DNA of 64,000 nucleotides from Talinum fruticosum (lineage: Eukaryota; Streptophyta; Magnoliopsida; Caryophyllales; Talinaceae): positions 1,473,001-1,537,000 of the forward strand of contig JAITYX010000065.1 in NCBI GenBank assembly GCA_021018815.1. The letters run 5' to 3'. Below, piece by piece: positions 35,687 to 47,444 of this stretch. The position numbers and the translations under genes are program-made. Positions within the stretch are counted from its first letter, which is position 1; every line of letters begins with the position of its first letter. A model generated the notes under the pieces. It saw nothing but the letters and a program-made list of their open reading frames with translations. It was not told the origin of the DNA and made no database searches.

Positions 35687-36043
35687 TGAAGTTTCGCTCT
35701 TGGAGAGGCGAAGTCGCCCTAGAGGGGGTAAATAGGTTGATGGAAGATTTTTGTGAATTAACAAAGTATTCTCCTCTATAAATACTTAGAAAATAATTCC
35801 GAGTCTAGATTGAGCTCGAAACGAGATAAAACAATTAAGTTATGCGGATACCCTCCCGGGGCGGAAAACCACGAACAGTGCTAATCCAACCACCAAGTCA
35901 AATCCACTATTTTGAATCCACAAAATATAAGGACTCGACCCCTTACGAATTTCTCCCTTATACAATTCAATTACAAATTTTTCATAAACTTAGAAATTCC
36001 CTTATCGGATCTAGTACTTCCTAACCGAGGTAACCTTTACGAG
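35687..36043 (-). repeat. Copia 2 3' LTR, distal segment
   Basis: The reverse complement matches the end of the copia LTR, including the terminal hairpin region and 'acttgg' blocks also seen at 46008-46360. It is interrupted at 36044 by a solo LTR and continues at 37462. Confidence 0.85.
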
Positions 36044-37461
36044 TGAAGACTCAAATATAACTCTCTATCTCTCGTGGTTTTGATTTCAAGTCATTCTAAG
36101 TAGTTAAGAAGCTTAACTTTAAGTTTTCAACATTGTCCGACCCACTCGGAACCCATATCATAAGTAGAACACACTTAATTGTGTTTCGATCCACTTAGAC
36201 ATAACTCGGAAAGATGGTATGAGTAAATAACTTCACCAACACTTCATATTCTGAGTACTAACTCATTATTCGAACTAAAAATGCATTATTATGTTAATTC
36301 TCTTTTCTAAGTCAGTTTATTGTATGAAATTATTTACTCGATCAAGTCTATGCATCTTACTTATTCAATATTAATAACTTGATCATCTAAAGGACTCGAC
36401 TCAAGATGGAATTTGAACATATTGAATATTAGACTCAAAAATTACATTCTTTCAGGCTAAAGATAATTAAGCACGTAATTATTATGAATTAATTATTGTC
36501 TTTGCCTAATCATGCACCAAAGTATTATTATACTCTGAGTACCACTTTAATTTTCTTTTGTAGGTTGATTAAAGTATTTTAATCTTATTTTGAAAAGCAA
36601 AAGCAATTGGCTTCCTACCGTTAAACACCAGTAGATAGAAAAACACCTTTTCTAGACAAAACTCATACACCGTGTAAAGGTTGTTTTTACCAAATCCGTT
36701 ACAATTCAACTTTGAGTCTAACGATTGTTTCCACCCCAGATTTCAGTCACAATCAGTGGGATGGACTACTTTTCGAGCCATGGACCTAAGCACAAGGTTT
36801 ATCTTGCAATGGCTCCTTTTCTAAGTGACTCGGACTAGCCGTTACAACCGTTAATGAAGCTCACAAGTCCGGAACCGGTCTCAACGCTACTCGCCCTACC
36901 GAGTATAAATAGAAGCCTTCCTACAAGACTTGAAGATTGCTGAACATTGCTAGAACTGAACATTTTCTACTCTTACTAAATATTCTAGCTTTTACAACTC
37001 CACTTCTTAAGTTCTTACTTTCGAGTTGTAAAGAAACTCTTGAAATCACTCTTATTGTTTCTATTCTCTACTAAGTCCCTTGACGAGTTGTAAAGGTTAA
37101 CTCAACTTAGTTGTTCCCAAGCTATAAAGATTACCTCGGTTAGGAATTACTAGATCGGATAAGGGAATTTCGAGTCTAGGAAAAACTTGTAATTGAATTG
37201 TATAAGGAAACAATTATGTAAGAAGTCATTCCTTGTATTTTGTGAATTCAAAATAGTGGATTTGACTTGGTTCTTAGATTAGCAATGTCTGTAGTTTTCT
37301 GTCACGTAACTTCTATGTTTTATCTCTTTCTAAGTTCAATCTAGACTCATAATTATTTTCTAAGTCTTTGCTAAGCAAAATACTTTGTTAATTCACAAAA
37401 ATCTTCCATCACACTATTCACCCCCCGGGGTGACTTAGTTTCTCCAACGAGTAAACCTTCA
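36044..37461 (+). mobile_element. Solo copia LTR 2 inside the copia 2 3' LTR
   Basis: It begins TGAAGACTC and ends 'gtaaaccttca', about 1418 bp, plus orientation, no internal region. Its sequence is closest to the copia 2 LTR (shared start 'ataactc-ctatctct' and 'ggttttgatttcaagtcatt'). The flanks are TACGAG on the left and TACAG on the right, a 5-bp target duplication with one extra base. Because it is opposite to the surrounding LTR of the same family, the locus forms a long inverted repeat. Confidence 0.85.
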
Positions 37462-38510
37462 TACAGCTAGAGAACAACTGAGTTGAGTTACCCTTACAGC
37501 TTAGTCAAGGGACTTAATAGAGAATTGAAAATGTAAGAGTAATTACAAGACTTTCTCTTTACAACTCGGAAAATAAGAGCTTAAGAAGTTGAGTTATAAA
37601 CGTTAGAAGATTTAGAGAGAGTATATTGTTTTAGTTCCAGCAATCCTTAAGTTTTGTAGAAAGGCTGCTATATATACTCAGCAGAGTAACCGTTAAGACT
37701 GGTTTTGGACTTGTGAACTTCATTAGCCGTTGTAACGGCTAGTTTGAGTCACTCGGAAAAGCAACCGTTGCAAGATGAACGTTGAGGTCCTTGGCTCGAA
37801 AAGTAGTCCATTTTATTGGTTGTGGATGAAATATAGGTGGAATAACCGTTAGACCCAAAGTTGAAGTTTAGCGGATTTGGTAACAAACAACACTAACACG
37901 ATGTCCGAGTCTTGTCTATAAAAGGCGTTTTACGTCCGCTAGTGTTTAATGGTGGGAAGCCGGTTTCTTTTGCTTTTCAAAATAAGACTAAAATACTTTA
38001 ATTAACCTACAAAAGCAAATCAAAGTGGTACTCAAAGTATAAAAAAGCTTCGTCCCAGATTAGGAATGTAATAATTAATTCATAATAATTAAGTGCTTAA
38101 TTATCCTTAGCTCGAAAGAATGGAATTTTCTTAGTCTAATATTCAATAGGTTCAAATTTCATCTATGGTCAATCCTTTAAATGATCGAGTTATTTAGATT
38201 GAATAAGTAAAATGCATAAACTTGATTAGATAAATAATTTCATTTAGAAAAGAGAATTAACACAGTAATTCATCTTCGGTTAGATCAATAAGTCGGTGCT
38301 CAGAATATGAAGTGTTTGAGACATTATTTACTCATGCCAACTTTCCGAGTTATGTCCGAGTGGGTCGAAACCCAATTAAGTGTGTTCTGCTTAAGATATG
38401 GTTTCGAGTGGGTTAGACAATATTGAAAACTTAAAGTTGAGCTTCTTAAATACTTAGAATGACTTGAAATCAAAACCATAGAGAGATAGAGAGTTATGCC
38501 TGAGTCTTCA
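37462..38510 (-). repeat. Copia 2 3' LTR, proximal segment
   Basis: It continues the LTR interrupted at 36043. Its outer end on the minus strand is TGAAGACTC at 38510. It matches 46380-47444 of the 5' LTR. Confidence 0.88.
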
Positions 38511-38525
38511 ATCTCCCCTTTTTGA
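38511..38525 (-). other. Copia 2 polypurine tract
   Basis: The minus strand reads TCAAAAAGGGGAGAT, directly adjacent to the LTR start. Confidence 0.85.
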
Positions 38526-38870
38526 TGAAAGGTATTCCATACTTAAGATAGAAGTTAGGAGTGTAAAGAGTTAAGTTTTCATTCCATTTTAATTAGAGTA
38601 AATATATCGAGTAATTTAAACATATACACCTCGGAGCATACTTATTGAAGTATCGGAACATACTTATCAACGGATTATGAGCAAGTATCGGAGCAGTGAT
38701 AAAATATATCATAGTAAAGATAAGATATGAAAGATATAGCTCATGTATGCTTAGCAATAAGAAAATTGCATTGAAACTCAAAAAGTATTATACAAAGAGA
38801 CTAAAAAAACTTAAGAAAGAAAACACCCCTAAGCCAAAGATCTATCTTTTTCTCTCCCCTATGCATTTCA

Positions 38871-40576
38871 TCAAAAATAGAGGGAGGGATTAACAAGGAA
38901 GTACAAAGATGTCAGACCAAAAAAATTTGAAATTAAGAGGGAGGTGGAGCGAGTGTGCACGGAGGCGTAAGAACGGGGACCTCGTTTGCGTCTATAGCCT
39001 TGTGTAGATGCAGCTGGGCAAGGAAAAAGCATGAGCAAGTGAAGGACTTGAAGTGTACTCCTACGAATCGGAGGTTTTATGTCCTCTAGTTCTTCTTCCG
39101 AGCCCTCAGCCACTTCAGCTTGAGTTTGTTAAACTAAGGAGGGAGCCTTTAAGCGGCCTGCATTGCCAGCCTCTTCGAGGAAAAATGAGTGTGATATGAG
39201 GAGATCACCTCAAGCTCTTTCTCCCCTTGACCCTTAGTGGGGCTGCTCCAGTTCCTTCTTCTCCTTCTCCTTCTTCTCCTCCTTCTTCTCCTTTTGACTC
39301 GGAGTCGAAGAGTTTGAAGACTTAGATGGTGGCACTTCTTTAGAGGATGGTTCCGAGTCCTCATAAGCTTTGGATCTTCTCTCCTAGAGGTGGTGGATTT
39401 GATCTTGTTGGCACTCGATCACCTCTTTGAGCTCGCTGACCAATGCTTAGCCCCGATCGATTTAGCACCGAGCCTTACTCCGGAACCGAGCCAAGATTAG
39501 CATGAAAGCCTAGAAAGCTGCCATAGGCGATTGCGGCTCTTTTGCTAGGGAAGCAAGCCGAGATGCCACCTTCTAAAGCAATTCAAGAGAAGGGGCAGGC
39601 TAGGAAGACGAAGGTCTAGTGGTGAAAAGTGGAATCTCGGAGTCTTTCCGAGTCCGAGGTGGAAGAGGAGGGCAAATTCGGACGAATGAACCCAAACACC
39701 AACTTGTATTTCCCGGTATCCTAGTCCAATGAGCTCAATCCTGCCTATACGAGACAGCTGGCTCCAGAAATTTGGTTGGATCACTAGGAAGATCCACCTT
39801 AAATTGAGCCAAAACAACGAAAGTAAAGCTCCAAAGGGAAGAGGAGGCTTTTTCTTATATGAGGAAACGAAGCAATATGCTCCAAGATAAAACGGAAGAG
39901 GTCAACCTCATACCCTTCAAGGATATCATAAAGAACCTTTAGAACTTTGTTGTTTGGGTTGTCTTTGGAGGGATAGAAAGAAAAGAAATTTCTCCTCGGG
40001 ATGAAGCAAAGAAGTCTTGCTTCGAGGTCATTTGAGTCACGGAAAAGTTCTTTCTAGACTTAGGGATCTCTTTGGCGTATTTGTCAAAGAAGTCATCAGC
40101 GACTTCATTGAATGGAATAGGGTTGGAGTTCAAGAAAAGGCACTTCACATTGAAAACATTATGAAGGAGAGAGAGATTGATACGAATGACTTTACATTGA
40201 ATAGCGAGACGAGATTATGTTTTCTCTTGTCTGTTATATGAAAATAGATCTTAGTGATGAGTTTTGGATAGATATAGTCGTCGAAACACAAGCACTTGTA
40301 AACACCTATGTCGAGAGTGGATTTGATCCAAGAGAAAGTGGTGGTTGAGAAAAACTTCTCTTTTATAAAGTAATATTATGCTACGATGCATTTTTGGCCT
40401 TCGTAGGCAAGGGTTTTTCCCTTAGATGGATCCTTTTGAGGATGCTCGGAATGAGTAGATTTGGATCTAGCCTTCTTGGTGGCTGAACCTCCTTTCATGG
40501 CACTTTCTCTCTTAGGCATGGTTGACAGAGAGTGAAAGAAGTTGAGAGTAAGAGAGCAAAGAGAGTAGATGAACAA
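38871..40576 (-). pseudogene. Copia 2 third ORF downstream of pol, degenerate
   Basis: Frame 40576-40376 contains 'MPKRESAMKGGSATKKAR', a basic, nuclear-localisation-like start. Between 40376 and 40240 the sense shows a 'YIYPKLI' type segment. Frame 40148-39939 gives 'PFNEVADDFFDKYAKE'. Frames 39817-38871 are Arg/Glu/Ser rich. It matches the third ORF of copia 1 (19700-21470) in order and motifs. The repeated tract of (ttctcc)n near 39255-39300 encodes an Arg/Glu-rich run. Function unknown, and stops break it. Confidence 0.55.
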
Positions 40577-41099
40577 GAGACGGAGTATAGAGTTGAGTTT
40601 CTAAGTGTGAGAGTGAAGAGAGTAAGAGTGAGAGCAAGAAATAGCAAAGTGATTGAATGAGGATGAAGGGGTGCTATTTATAGAACAAGAGCTTTCATTA
40701 AAAAAGCCTTCGACTCGGTCGTCAAAGTAACAGATTAGCGAGACCATTGAGTATTCTAGTGAGTAACAACTATCTTCGAAACCGCTTCACTCTAATGGCT
40801 AGTTTGTAGATTGTTCGCATGCCGGAGAGAGAAAAAGAGATTTTTGAAAAAATTTCCAACATTCTCCATTGATCTAGAGATAATCTCATAATTTTAGTGT
40901 CCATTGTTCTCATAAACTGAGTATGACTCGGTGATGTGTCTAAGTGACTCAGAAAGCACTTAGAAAATTAATAACTCATCGCTCAGTCTCATCTTGGTTC
41001 AACTGATCCATTAGTTATTCACTCAAAACATATAGCAATCAATCAAATTCACAATAACTCATGCAGTAATTCGGATAATCATACAATCAACATGCCAAG

Positions 41100-42620
41100 T
41101 TCATTCCTAATAAAGCAAAACTGATCTTCACTCGGAGGTTTTGTGAAAATATTAGCAAGTTGAAATTTTGTAGGAATAAACTCAAGTTCAATATAACCTT
41201 TCTCACAGCGGTCTCTCGAAAATGATACTCGAACTCAATGTGTTTCATTTTTAGTGCTAAACTGGATTCTTGGTGATATTAATGGCACTTTTATTATCAC
41301 ACTTGATTGGGATAGATGTGAATGAAAGTCCGAGATCCTTAAAGTGTTGCTTGATCCAAAGAATCGAGCACGAGCAAGCTCCAGCTACTATGTACTCCGC
41401 CTCAACAGTTGATAGAGCAACCGAGTTTTACTTCTTTTAATGCCAAGAGATGAGTGATTGACCTAGAAATTGGCATGCTCCTGATGTGCTCTTTCTATCA
41501 ACTTTGTATCCATCATAGTCAACATCCGAGTATCCAATGAGGGTCAAAGCTGAGTGTTTCGAATACCGGAGACCAAGTGTCTAAGTCCCTACAAGATATC
41601 TAAAAATTCTCTTCACCGTAGTGAGATGTGATTCTTTTGGGTTAACTTGAAATCTTACACAAAGGCAGACACTAAACATGATATTGGCCTACTAGATGTA
41701 AGATAAAGTAGAGATCCAATGATACCTCTGTAGAGTTTCCGGTCTAGAACTTTACCTGTCCAGTTTAGTACTCGCTACTCATGGGTGTTGTTGCATGCTT
41801 CACATCTTGTAGCTTGTACTTCTTTAATAATTCCTTGGTGTATTTTGATTGATGAACGTAGATGCCGTCCTTCTCTTGCTTGATTTGCAGTCTAAGAAAA
41901 AAATTAAGTTCTCCTATCATGCTCATTTGGAACTCCTGTCTCATTAACTCGGAAAGCTCTTAGCATAGAGTTTCATTAGTAGCTCCAAAAATAATATCAT
42001 CAACATAGATCCGAATGATAAGAAAATCATTCCCCTTGGTTTTTGTAAAAAGACCTTTGTCAATAAGACCTCTCTTGAAGTCATTTTCAACTAAGAAACT
42101 GCTTATTCTTTCGTTAAGGATCTAAGAGCTTGTTTTAAACCATACAAAGCTTTTTACAATTTGAAAACATGATTTGGAAATTAAGAGTTTTCAAATCCAG
42201 GGGTTACTCAACATATACTTCTTCTTGAATAAAACCATTGAGAAATGTACGGTTAACATCCATTTGATAAAGCTTAATGTTTATGCTAGATGTAAATGCT
42301 AAGAGAATTTTGATTGTCTCAATCCTAGCAACAGTGCAAAGGTTTCCTATAACTGGGTGGTCGGAAGGTCGTGTGGCCATAGTCCATACTTGGTTTCTTT
42401 CAAATTAAGATAATTCTTCTTGCGTGGCCTCTACCCATTTAGGTTCAAGTAGGGTTTCTAGTACATTTTTAGGTTCAATTAATGAGATGAATGCTGAAAA
42501 TGCACATAGATTTTACAAAGAAGAATGAGGTCCTACCCCACTGTTGATGTCGAAATAATGTTTTCGGGTGGGTGACTGGATGCATATTTAAAAGTTTTAC
42601 CTGTCCTCCGATTTACCAAG
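41100..42620 (-). pseudogene. Copia 2 reverse transcriptase and RNase H, degenerate
   Basis: The minus strand carries the same motif series as copia 1: around 42380-42230 the pre-catalytic segment, near 42010-41990 the sense 'VDDIIFGATNE', around 41890 'KQEKDGIYVHQSKY', and near 41540-41360 the RNase H segment ending in 'AEAEYI'. There is no MULE here, so the catalytic box is continuous. Stops and frameshifts are frequent and no long frame survives. Confidence 0.8.
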
Positions 42621-42779
42621 TTTGTTGGTTGAATGGTCCGACCTTCAGTTGATTCTTCTTATTGAGCTTCTTCATTAGTTTGTCCTTCAGACAGTCTGGG
42701 CTAGTTCTCGAGCTAACTTATTCCGAGTTAGCTCATTCTAAGTTGTCTCAGTTCCTTTGTTTTGGTTCATTCTAAGCTC

Positions 42780-43750
42780 AACTTCGCTATGTCATCTTCA
42801 TCTCGATTGAGCTGAAGATCCGAGAAAGGGATTCACTTATCCTGCCATGATCAATTTCATCAAAGACAACGTCGATACTTTCTTCCACTTTGTTATTTCT
42901 TTTGTTAAAGATTCTATAAGCCTTACTATGGGATGAATAACCCAGAAATATACCTTCATCCGACCATGCATCAAACTTACTCAAATGTTCCTTACCATTA
43001 TTTGCACAAAGCATTTACATCTGAATGGTTTGAAGTAGGAAATGTTAGGTTTCTTTCCTTTGTACAGCTCATAGGGTGTCTTCTTCAGAATAGGTCCGAT
43101 GAGGCATACTGTTCAGTGTGTAATTTGCTATGCTGACTTCCTCAACCCAAAAATAGTAAGGTAGATCATTTTCAATCATAATTGTCCTTCCTATTTCCTC
43201 GATTGTTCTGTTCTTTATCTCTACTACTCCATTCTCGTTGAGGAGTTCTTGGTGCTAAGAAGTTGTGGGAGATGTCATTCTTATCACGTAAGTCTGCAAA
43301 TTTTGAGTACTTGAACTCTCTTCCATGGTCGGTTCGAAATCTCCTGATCCGAGTCTTAGACTCCACTAGAATTTTCCTGCAGATCTTAGTGTACTCTTTG
43401 AATGCTTTATTTTTGTTCTTTAAAAAACACATACAAGTAAATTGTGAGTAATCATAAACAATAACTAGCACATATGATTTACCTCCTAAGCTTTTGACAT
43501 GAATTTCACCATACAAATCCATATGAATCAATTCAAGCACTTTAGATGTAGATGTTGTCTTAAGTGGCTTAAAAGATGATCTAACTTGCTTTCCTTTTGT
43601 GCATGCTTCATAGATTTTATCTTTCTTAAATGAACAGTTAGGTAAACCTCTAACTAATCCATGAGATACAAGCTTCTTAACGGTATGCATGCTGATATGG
43701 CCTAGTCTACGATGTCATGTCCATGAATCATCATTTAAAGATGCTTTTAA
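42780..43750 (-). pseudogene. Copia 2 integrase, degenerate
   Basis: Frame 43690-43172 (172 residues) covers 'HTVKKLVSHGLVRGL', 'CTKGKQVRSSFK', 'HMDLYGEIHVKSLGGKSY', 'VYDYSQFTC' and 'FRTDHGREFKYSKF', the zinc finger and catalytic core of a copia integrase. Frame 43014-42787 continues with 'FDAWSDEGIFLGYSSHSKAY', the conserved C-terminal segment. The best-preserved retroelement ORF in the window. Confidence 0.88.
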
Positions 43751-43859
43751 GCATGATAAGTCTTGACTAGAATCGAAAGAGAAATAGTGTAAGTGTTACC
43801 TAACCTCGGATCCGAGAGTTTTGCCTCTTTGGTGACTGCATCAAAAATGAAGCAATTGG

Positions 43860-44110
43860 TCCGAGTGAATCTTACCTCTTGGCCTTTGTCACATAACCGA
43901 GATATACTCGGGAGGTTGTACTTGAGCCCTTTAACAAGTTAAACTGGGCTAACTAAATTCTCCTTGACCAATTCTTCCAATTCCAACTATTTTGCCTTTG
44001 CTATTATCTCCAAATGTGACTTTTCCTCCTTTTATTTCTTCCAATTCGAGAAGAGTTGTGAGTCCCCGGACATGTGACGTGAACATCCACTATCTAAGTA
44101 CCAATGACCC
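43860..44110 (-). pseudogene. Copia 2 protease region, degenerate
   Basis: The minus strand around 44100-44040 has the sense of the copia protease active-site region (weakly seen as 'SGCSRHM'-type codons next to 'GDS'). Downstream codons resemble the copia 1 protease. Frames are broken, so only an approximate domain can be placed. Confidence 0.55.
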
Positions 44111-44499
44111 TTACGTTTCGAGTGACCCGCAAAACAGAAACAAACTAACCCTTCTCACTTCCTCTCACAAACCCACTAACTCGTTTTTACTATGGTAGTT
44201 TTCTAAGGAAGAGCACTTTTGGGAACCCAGATTTGAATAATTTTAGGTTTAGTCCGATTCTAAGTCTTCTTTCTAGAGAACTGAGTCTATGTCTCTTTTC
44301 TTTGAAAACCTCTCTTTTGTAAACGAGGTTGAGAAGGCTTTTTCATGAAAACCGATCTAGGCTTAGTCCCTTTTCTTTGTGAATGAATGGGACCATGCGC
44401 AAACTTCCTGAACTTAATAGTTCTAGAATCAATTTTGAAAAGATTATTGTAAGCATTATCTTTCTCTTCAGCATTGTATCCAAGACTTTCTTTTCTAAA

Positions 44500-45949
44500 T
44501 GAGACATACCGAGAGCCAAGTAATAAAGCAAGATTTTTCTAACCTTGAGTGTGTTTTAAAACCAACTCTTGAGACTTATTGAGCTTCGTTTTAGTTGCTC
44601 ATTCTCTTTTACGAGGCACTCGGACTCGGTCTCATTATCTTGAGTACTGGTCTTAAGCACTTTCAAATTTTGTCTCAAGTTTTCTAACTCCTTTTTCAAA
44701 GTGATGCTCTCAACACTAAGAGACTCTAGTTGCTCTTTGAATTCGGAAGAATCGAATTGGAATTTTCTCCCAAAGTAAAAATATATCTAGCAAGATTAAG
44801 TTTGAAAAACTTAAGGAAATAGTTAATTACTTCCTAAGGATCTATCTCCTCAGTATCCGATTCATTACTTGTCCGAATCATATTCGGCTTACGAGTTTGT
44901 TAGTGTCATTAGACACTTTAAGTTGTCAGAATCATCATCTTCTTCTGAATCATTATCATTCTAGGTAGCCACCATAGCCAATTTCTTCTTTCTGTCCTTC
45001 TTTCTCTTTGGACGAGTCCTTGACTATGTGCTCCTTGCTCGCCACACTTAAAACAATCAAAGTTCTTAATTAAAGACAAATTAGAAGAGGATGAGTATTT
45101 ACCTTTCTTATCTTTTTGTAGAACTCCTGCTTTGGCCTCTTTTATCACTTTTTGTATTTTATCATCTTCTTAAAACCTCGGGTTGTGAATGTCATGGGAT
45201 CTTCTTTAAAATCGAGGAATTCGGACTCTGTCGTCTATCTTCCGAGTCCTTAAGTGCAATGTTCCTTTTGGTGCTGACCTTAGGTTCCTCTTCTTCTAGG
45301 TACAGCTCATGAATGAGTAGCTTTCCAATGAACTCATTTGGCTTTAACTTAAATAGATCTTAAACTTCCTCGATCACTTGTCACCTTGGGACCCCATCTT
45401 CTCTTTGGTAGACTTCTTAGAATCTTTCCGATAACTTCTTCATGTGAAATCTTCCTTCCAAGGGATTTGAGATTGTTGACAATCTCGGTGAAGTGAATGT
45501 ACATCCGAGTGATGTTCTCATCGGGCTCCATTTTGAACATCTCGTACTTGTGGAGGAACCGACTTATCTTTGCTTGCTTCACTTGGCTGGTTCCTTCATA
45601 AGTGTTGACCGAGTGTATCCTATACTTCTTTGGCTGTGTCACGAGCGGACACTCTGTTGTATTCTTCCGAGTTGATTGTGCACATCGAGTGTTCATGGCC
45701 TTAAAGTTCTTCCTGTACTTTTCATTTTCTTCGATGGTGAACTCGAGACTTCACCTTGGGTATAGGTGTTGTTCCTTCCATCTTTGTGGGAGTGTAGTTC
45801 CCATTTTGCATGATATTCTAGAAATACTCATCACAGTCCTGGATGAAGCACTCCATTATCTTCTCCTAGTGTGCGAAGTTTGAACCCTTAAATTTAGGTG
45901 GTTTGGTGAATGATCTTCCTTCATCGAACTCTCCATTATTCCGAGCCAT
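44500..45949 (-). pseudogene. Copia 2 gag, degenerate
   Basis: Start ATG at 45949 with an M-A-R-N-N-G type beginning. Frame 45696-45349 contains 'QAKISRFLHKYEMFKMEP' and 'ENITRMYIHFTEIVNNLKSL', the retrotransposon gag helical core. Frame 45148-44918 includes 'NFDCFKCGEQGAHSQ', a zinc knuckle with the first two cysteines before a frameshift. A Leu/Lys/Glu-rich coiled-coil segment follows to about 44540. It parallels copia 1 gag in order. Confidence 0.78.
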
Positions 45950-45994
45950 CTGATCTTTAGACCTTGGATTTGTTAGATCCATTGAGAAGGCTAG

Positions 45995-46005
45995 GCTCGA
46001 TACCA
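45995..46005 (-). other. Copia 2 primer binding site, one base short
   Basis: The minus strand reads TGGTATCGAGC. The family site (seen in copia 1) is TGGTATCAGAGC, so CAGAG is read here as CGAG. Since the site must pair with initiator tRNA-Met, this is either a mutation or an artefact. Confidence 0.85.
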
Positions 46006-46007
46006 AT

Positions 46008-47444
46008 TAAAGGTTTGCTCTAGGAGAGGCTAAGTTACCCTAGATGGGAGTTGAATAGGGTGATGGAAGATTTTTGTGAATTAACAAAGTATTCCGCTCT
46101 ACAAAGACTTAGAAAATAATTCCGAGTCTATATTGAACTTGAAAACAAATAAAACATAGAAGTTACGTGAAAACCCTCCTAGGGTAGAAAACCACGGATA
46201 GTGTTAGTCCAAGCACCAAGTCAAATATATTATTTTGAATCCAAAAAATGCAAGGACTCGACCCCTTATAGAATTTCTCCCTTCTACAATTTAATTACAA
46301 GTTTTTCCTAGACTTAGAAATCCCCTTATCCGATCTAATACTTCCTAACCGAGATAACCTTTACAATTAGGGAACAACCGAACCTAGTTAACTCTTACAG
46401 CTCAGTCAAGGGACTTAACAGAGAATTGAAAATATAAGAGTAATTACAAGACTTTCTCTATACAACTCAAAAAGTAAGCACTTAAGAAGTGGAGTTGTAA
46501 AAGCTAGAAGATTGAGAGAGAGTTTATTTTTTTAGTTTTAGCAATCCTTAAGTCTTGTAGAAAGGCTTCTATTTATACTCAGCAGGGTAGAGTAATCGTT
46601 GAGACTGGTTTTAGACTTGTGAACTTTATTAGCCGTTGTAATGGCTAGTCTAAGTCACTCGGAAAAGGAGCCATTGCAAGATGAACGTTGTGCTTAGGTC
46701 TTTGGCTTGAAAAGTATTCCATCCCAATGGTTGTGACTGAAATATGGGGTGGAAATAACCGTTAGACTCAAAGTTGAAGTTTACCAAATTTGGTAACAAA
46801 CAACCACGACAAGGTGTATGAGCCTTGTCCGGAAAAGGTGTTTTTCTCTCTGCGGTGTTTAACAAGTAGGAAGCCGGTTGCTTTTACTTTTCAAAATAAG
46901 ATTAAAAAACTTTAATCAACCTACAAAAGCAAATCAAAGTGGTACTCAAAGTATAAAAATACTTTGGTCCTAGATTAGGCAAATATAATAATTAATTCAT
47001 AATAATTAAGTGTTTAATTATCCTTAACCTCGAAAGAATGAAATTTTTTTAGTCTAATATTCAATAGGTTCAAATTCTATCTAGAGTCAATCCTTTAAAT
47101 GATTGAGTTATTTAGATTAAATAAGTAAAATGCATAAACTTGATCGGATAAATAATTTCATACAATAAACTAACTTAGAAAAGAGAATTAACACGAGTAA
47201 TTCATTTTCGGTTAGATCAATAAGTTAGTGCTTAGAACATGAAGTGTTTGAGAAATTATTTACTCATGCCAACTTTCCGAGTTATGTCCGAGTGGTTCGG
47301 AAACCCACTTAAGTGTGTTCTACTTAAGATATGGTTTCTTAGTGGGTCGAACAATATTGAAAACTTAAACTTGAACTTCTTAAATACTTAGAATGACTTG
47401 AAATCAAAACCATAAAGAGATAGGGAGTTATACCCGAGTCTTCA
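46008..47444 (-). repeat. Copia 2 5' LTR (about 1437 bp)
   Basis: The minus strand begins TGAAGACTCGGG at 47444 and ends near 'gagcaaaccttta' at 46008, just before the primer site. It aligns with the split 3' LTR (35687-36043 plus 37462-38510). Confidence 0.9.

Larger units (their letters stand above)
35687..47444 (-). mobile_element. Copia 2: Sirevirus-like Ty1/copia element in the gypsy B LTR
   Basis: On the minus strand: 5' LTR (47444-46008), primer site, gag, protease, integrase, reverse transcriptase, RNase H, third ORF, polypurine tract (38525-38511), and 3' LTR (38510-35687, itself split by a solo LTR). Without the nested LTR it is about 10.3 kb. The two sides of copia 2 join to give a continuous gypsy B LTR, judged against gypsy A. 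I could not find a clean 5-bp target duplication (GATGA left, TACAA right), perhaps because of decay or recombination. Confidence 0.88.
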
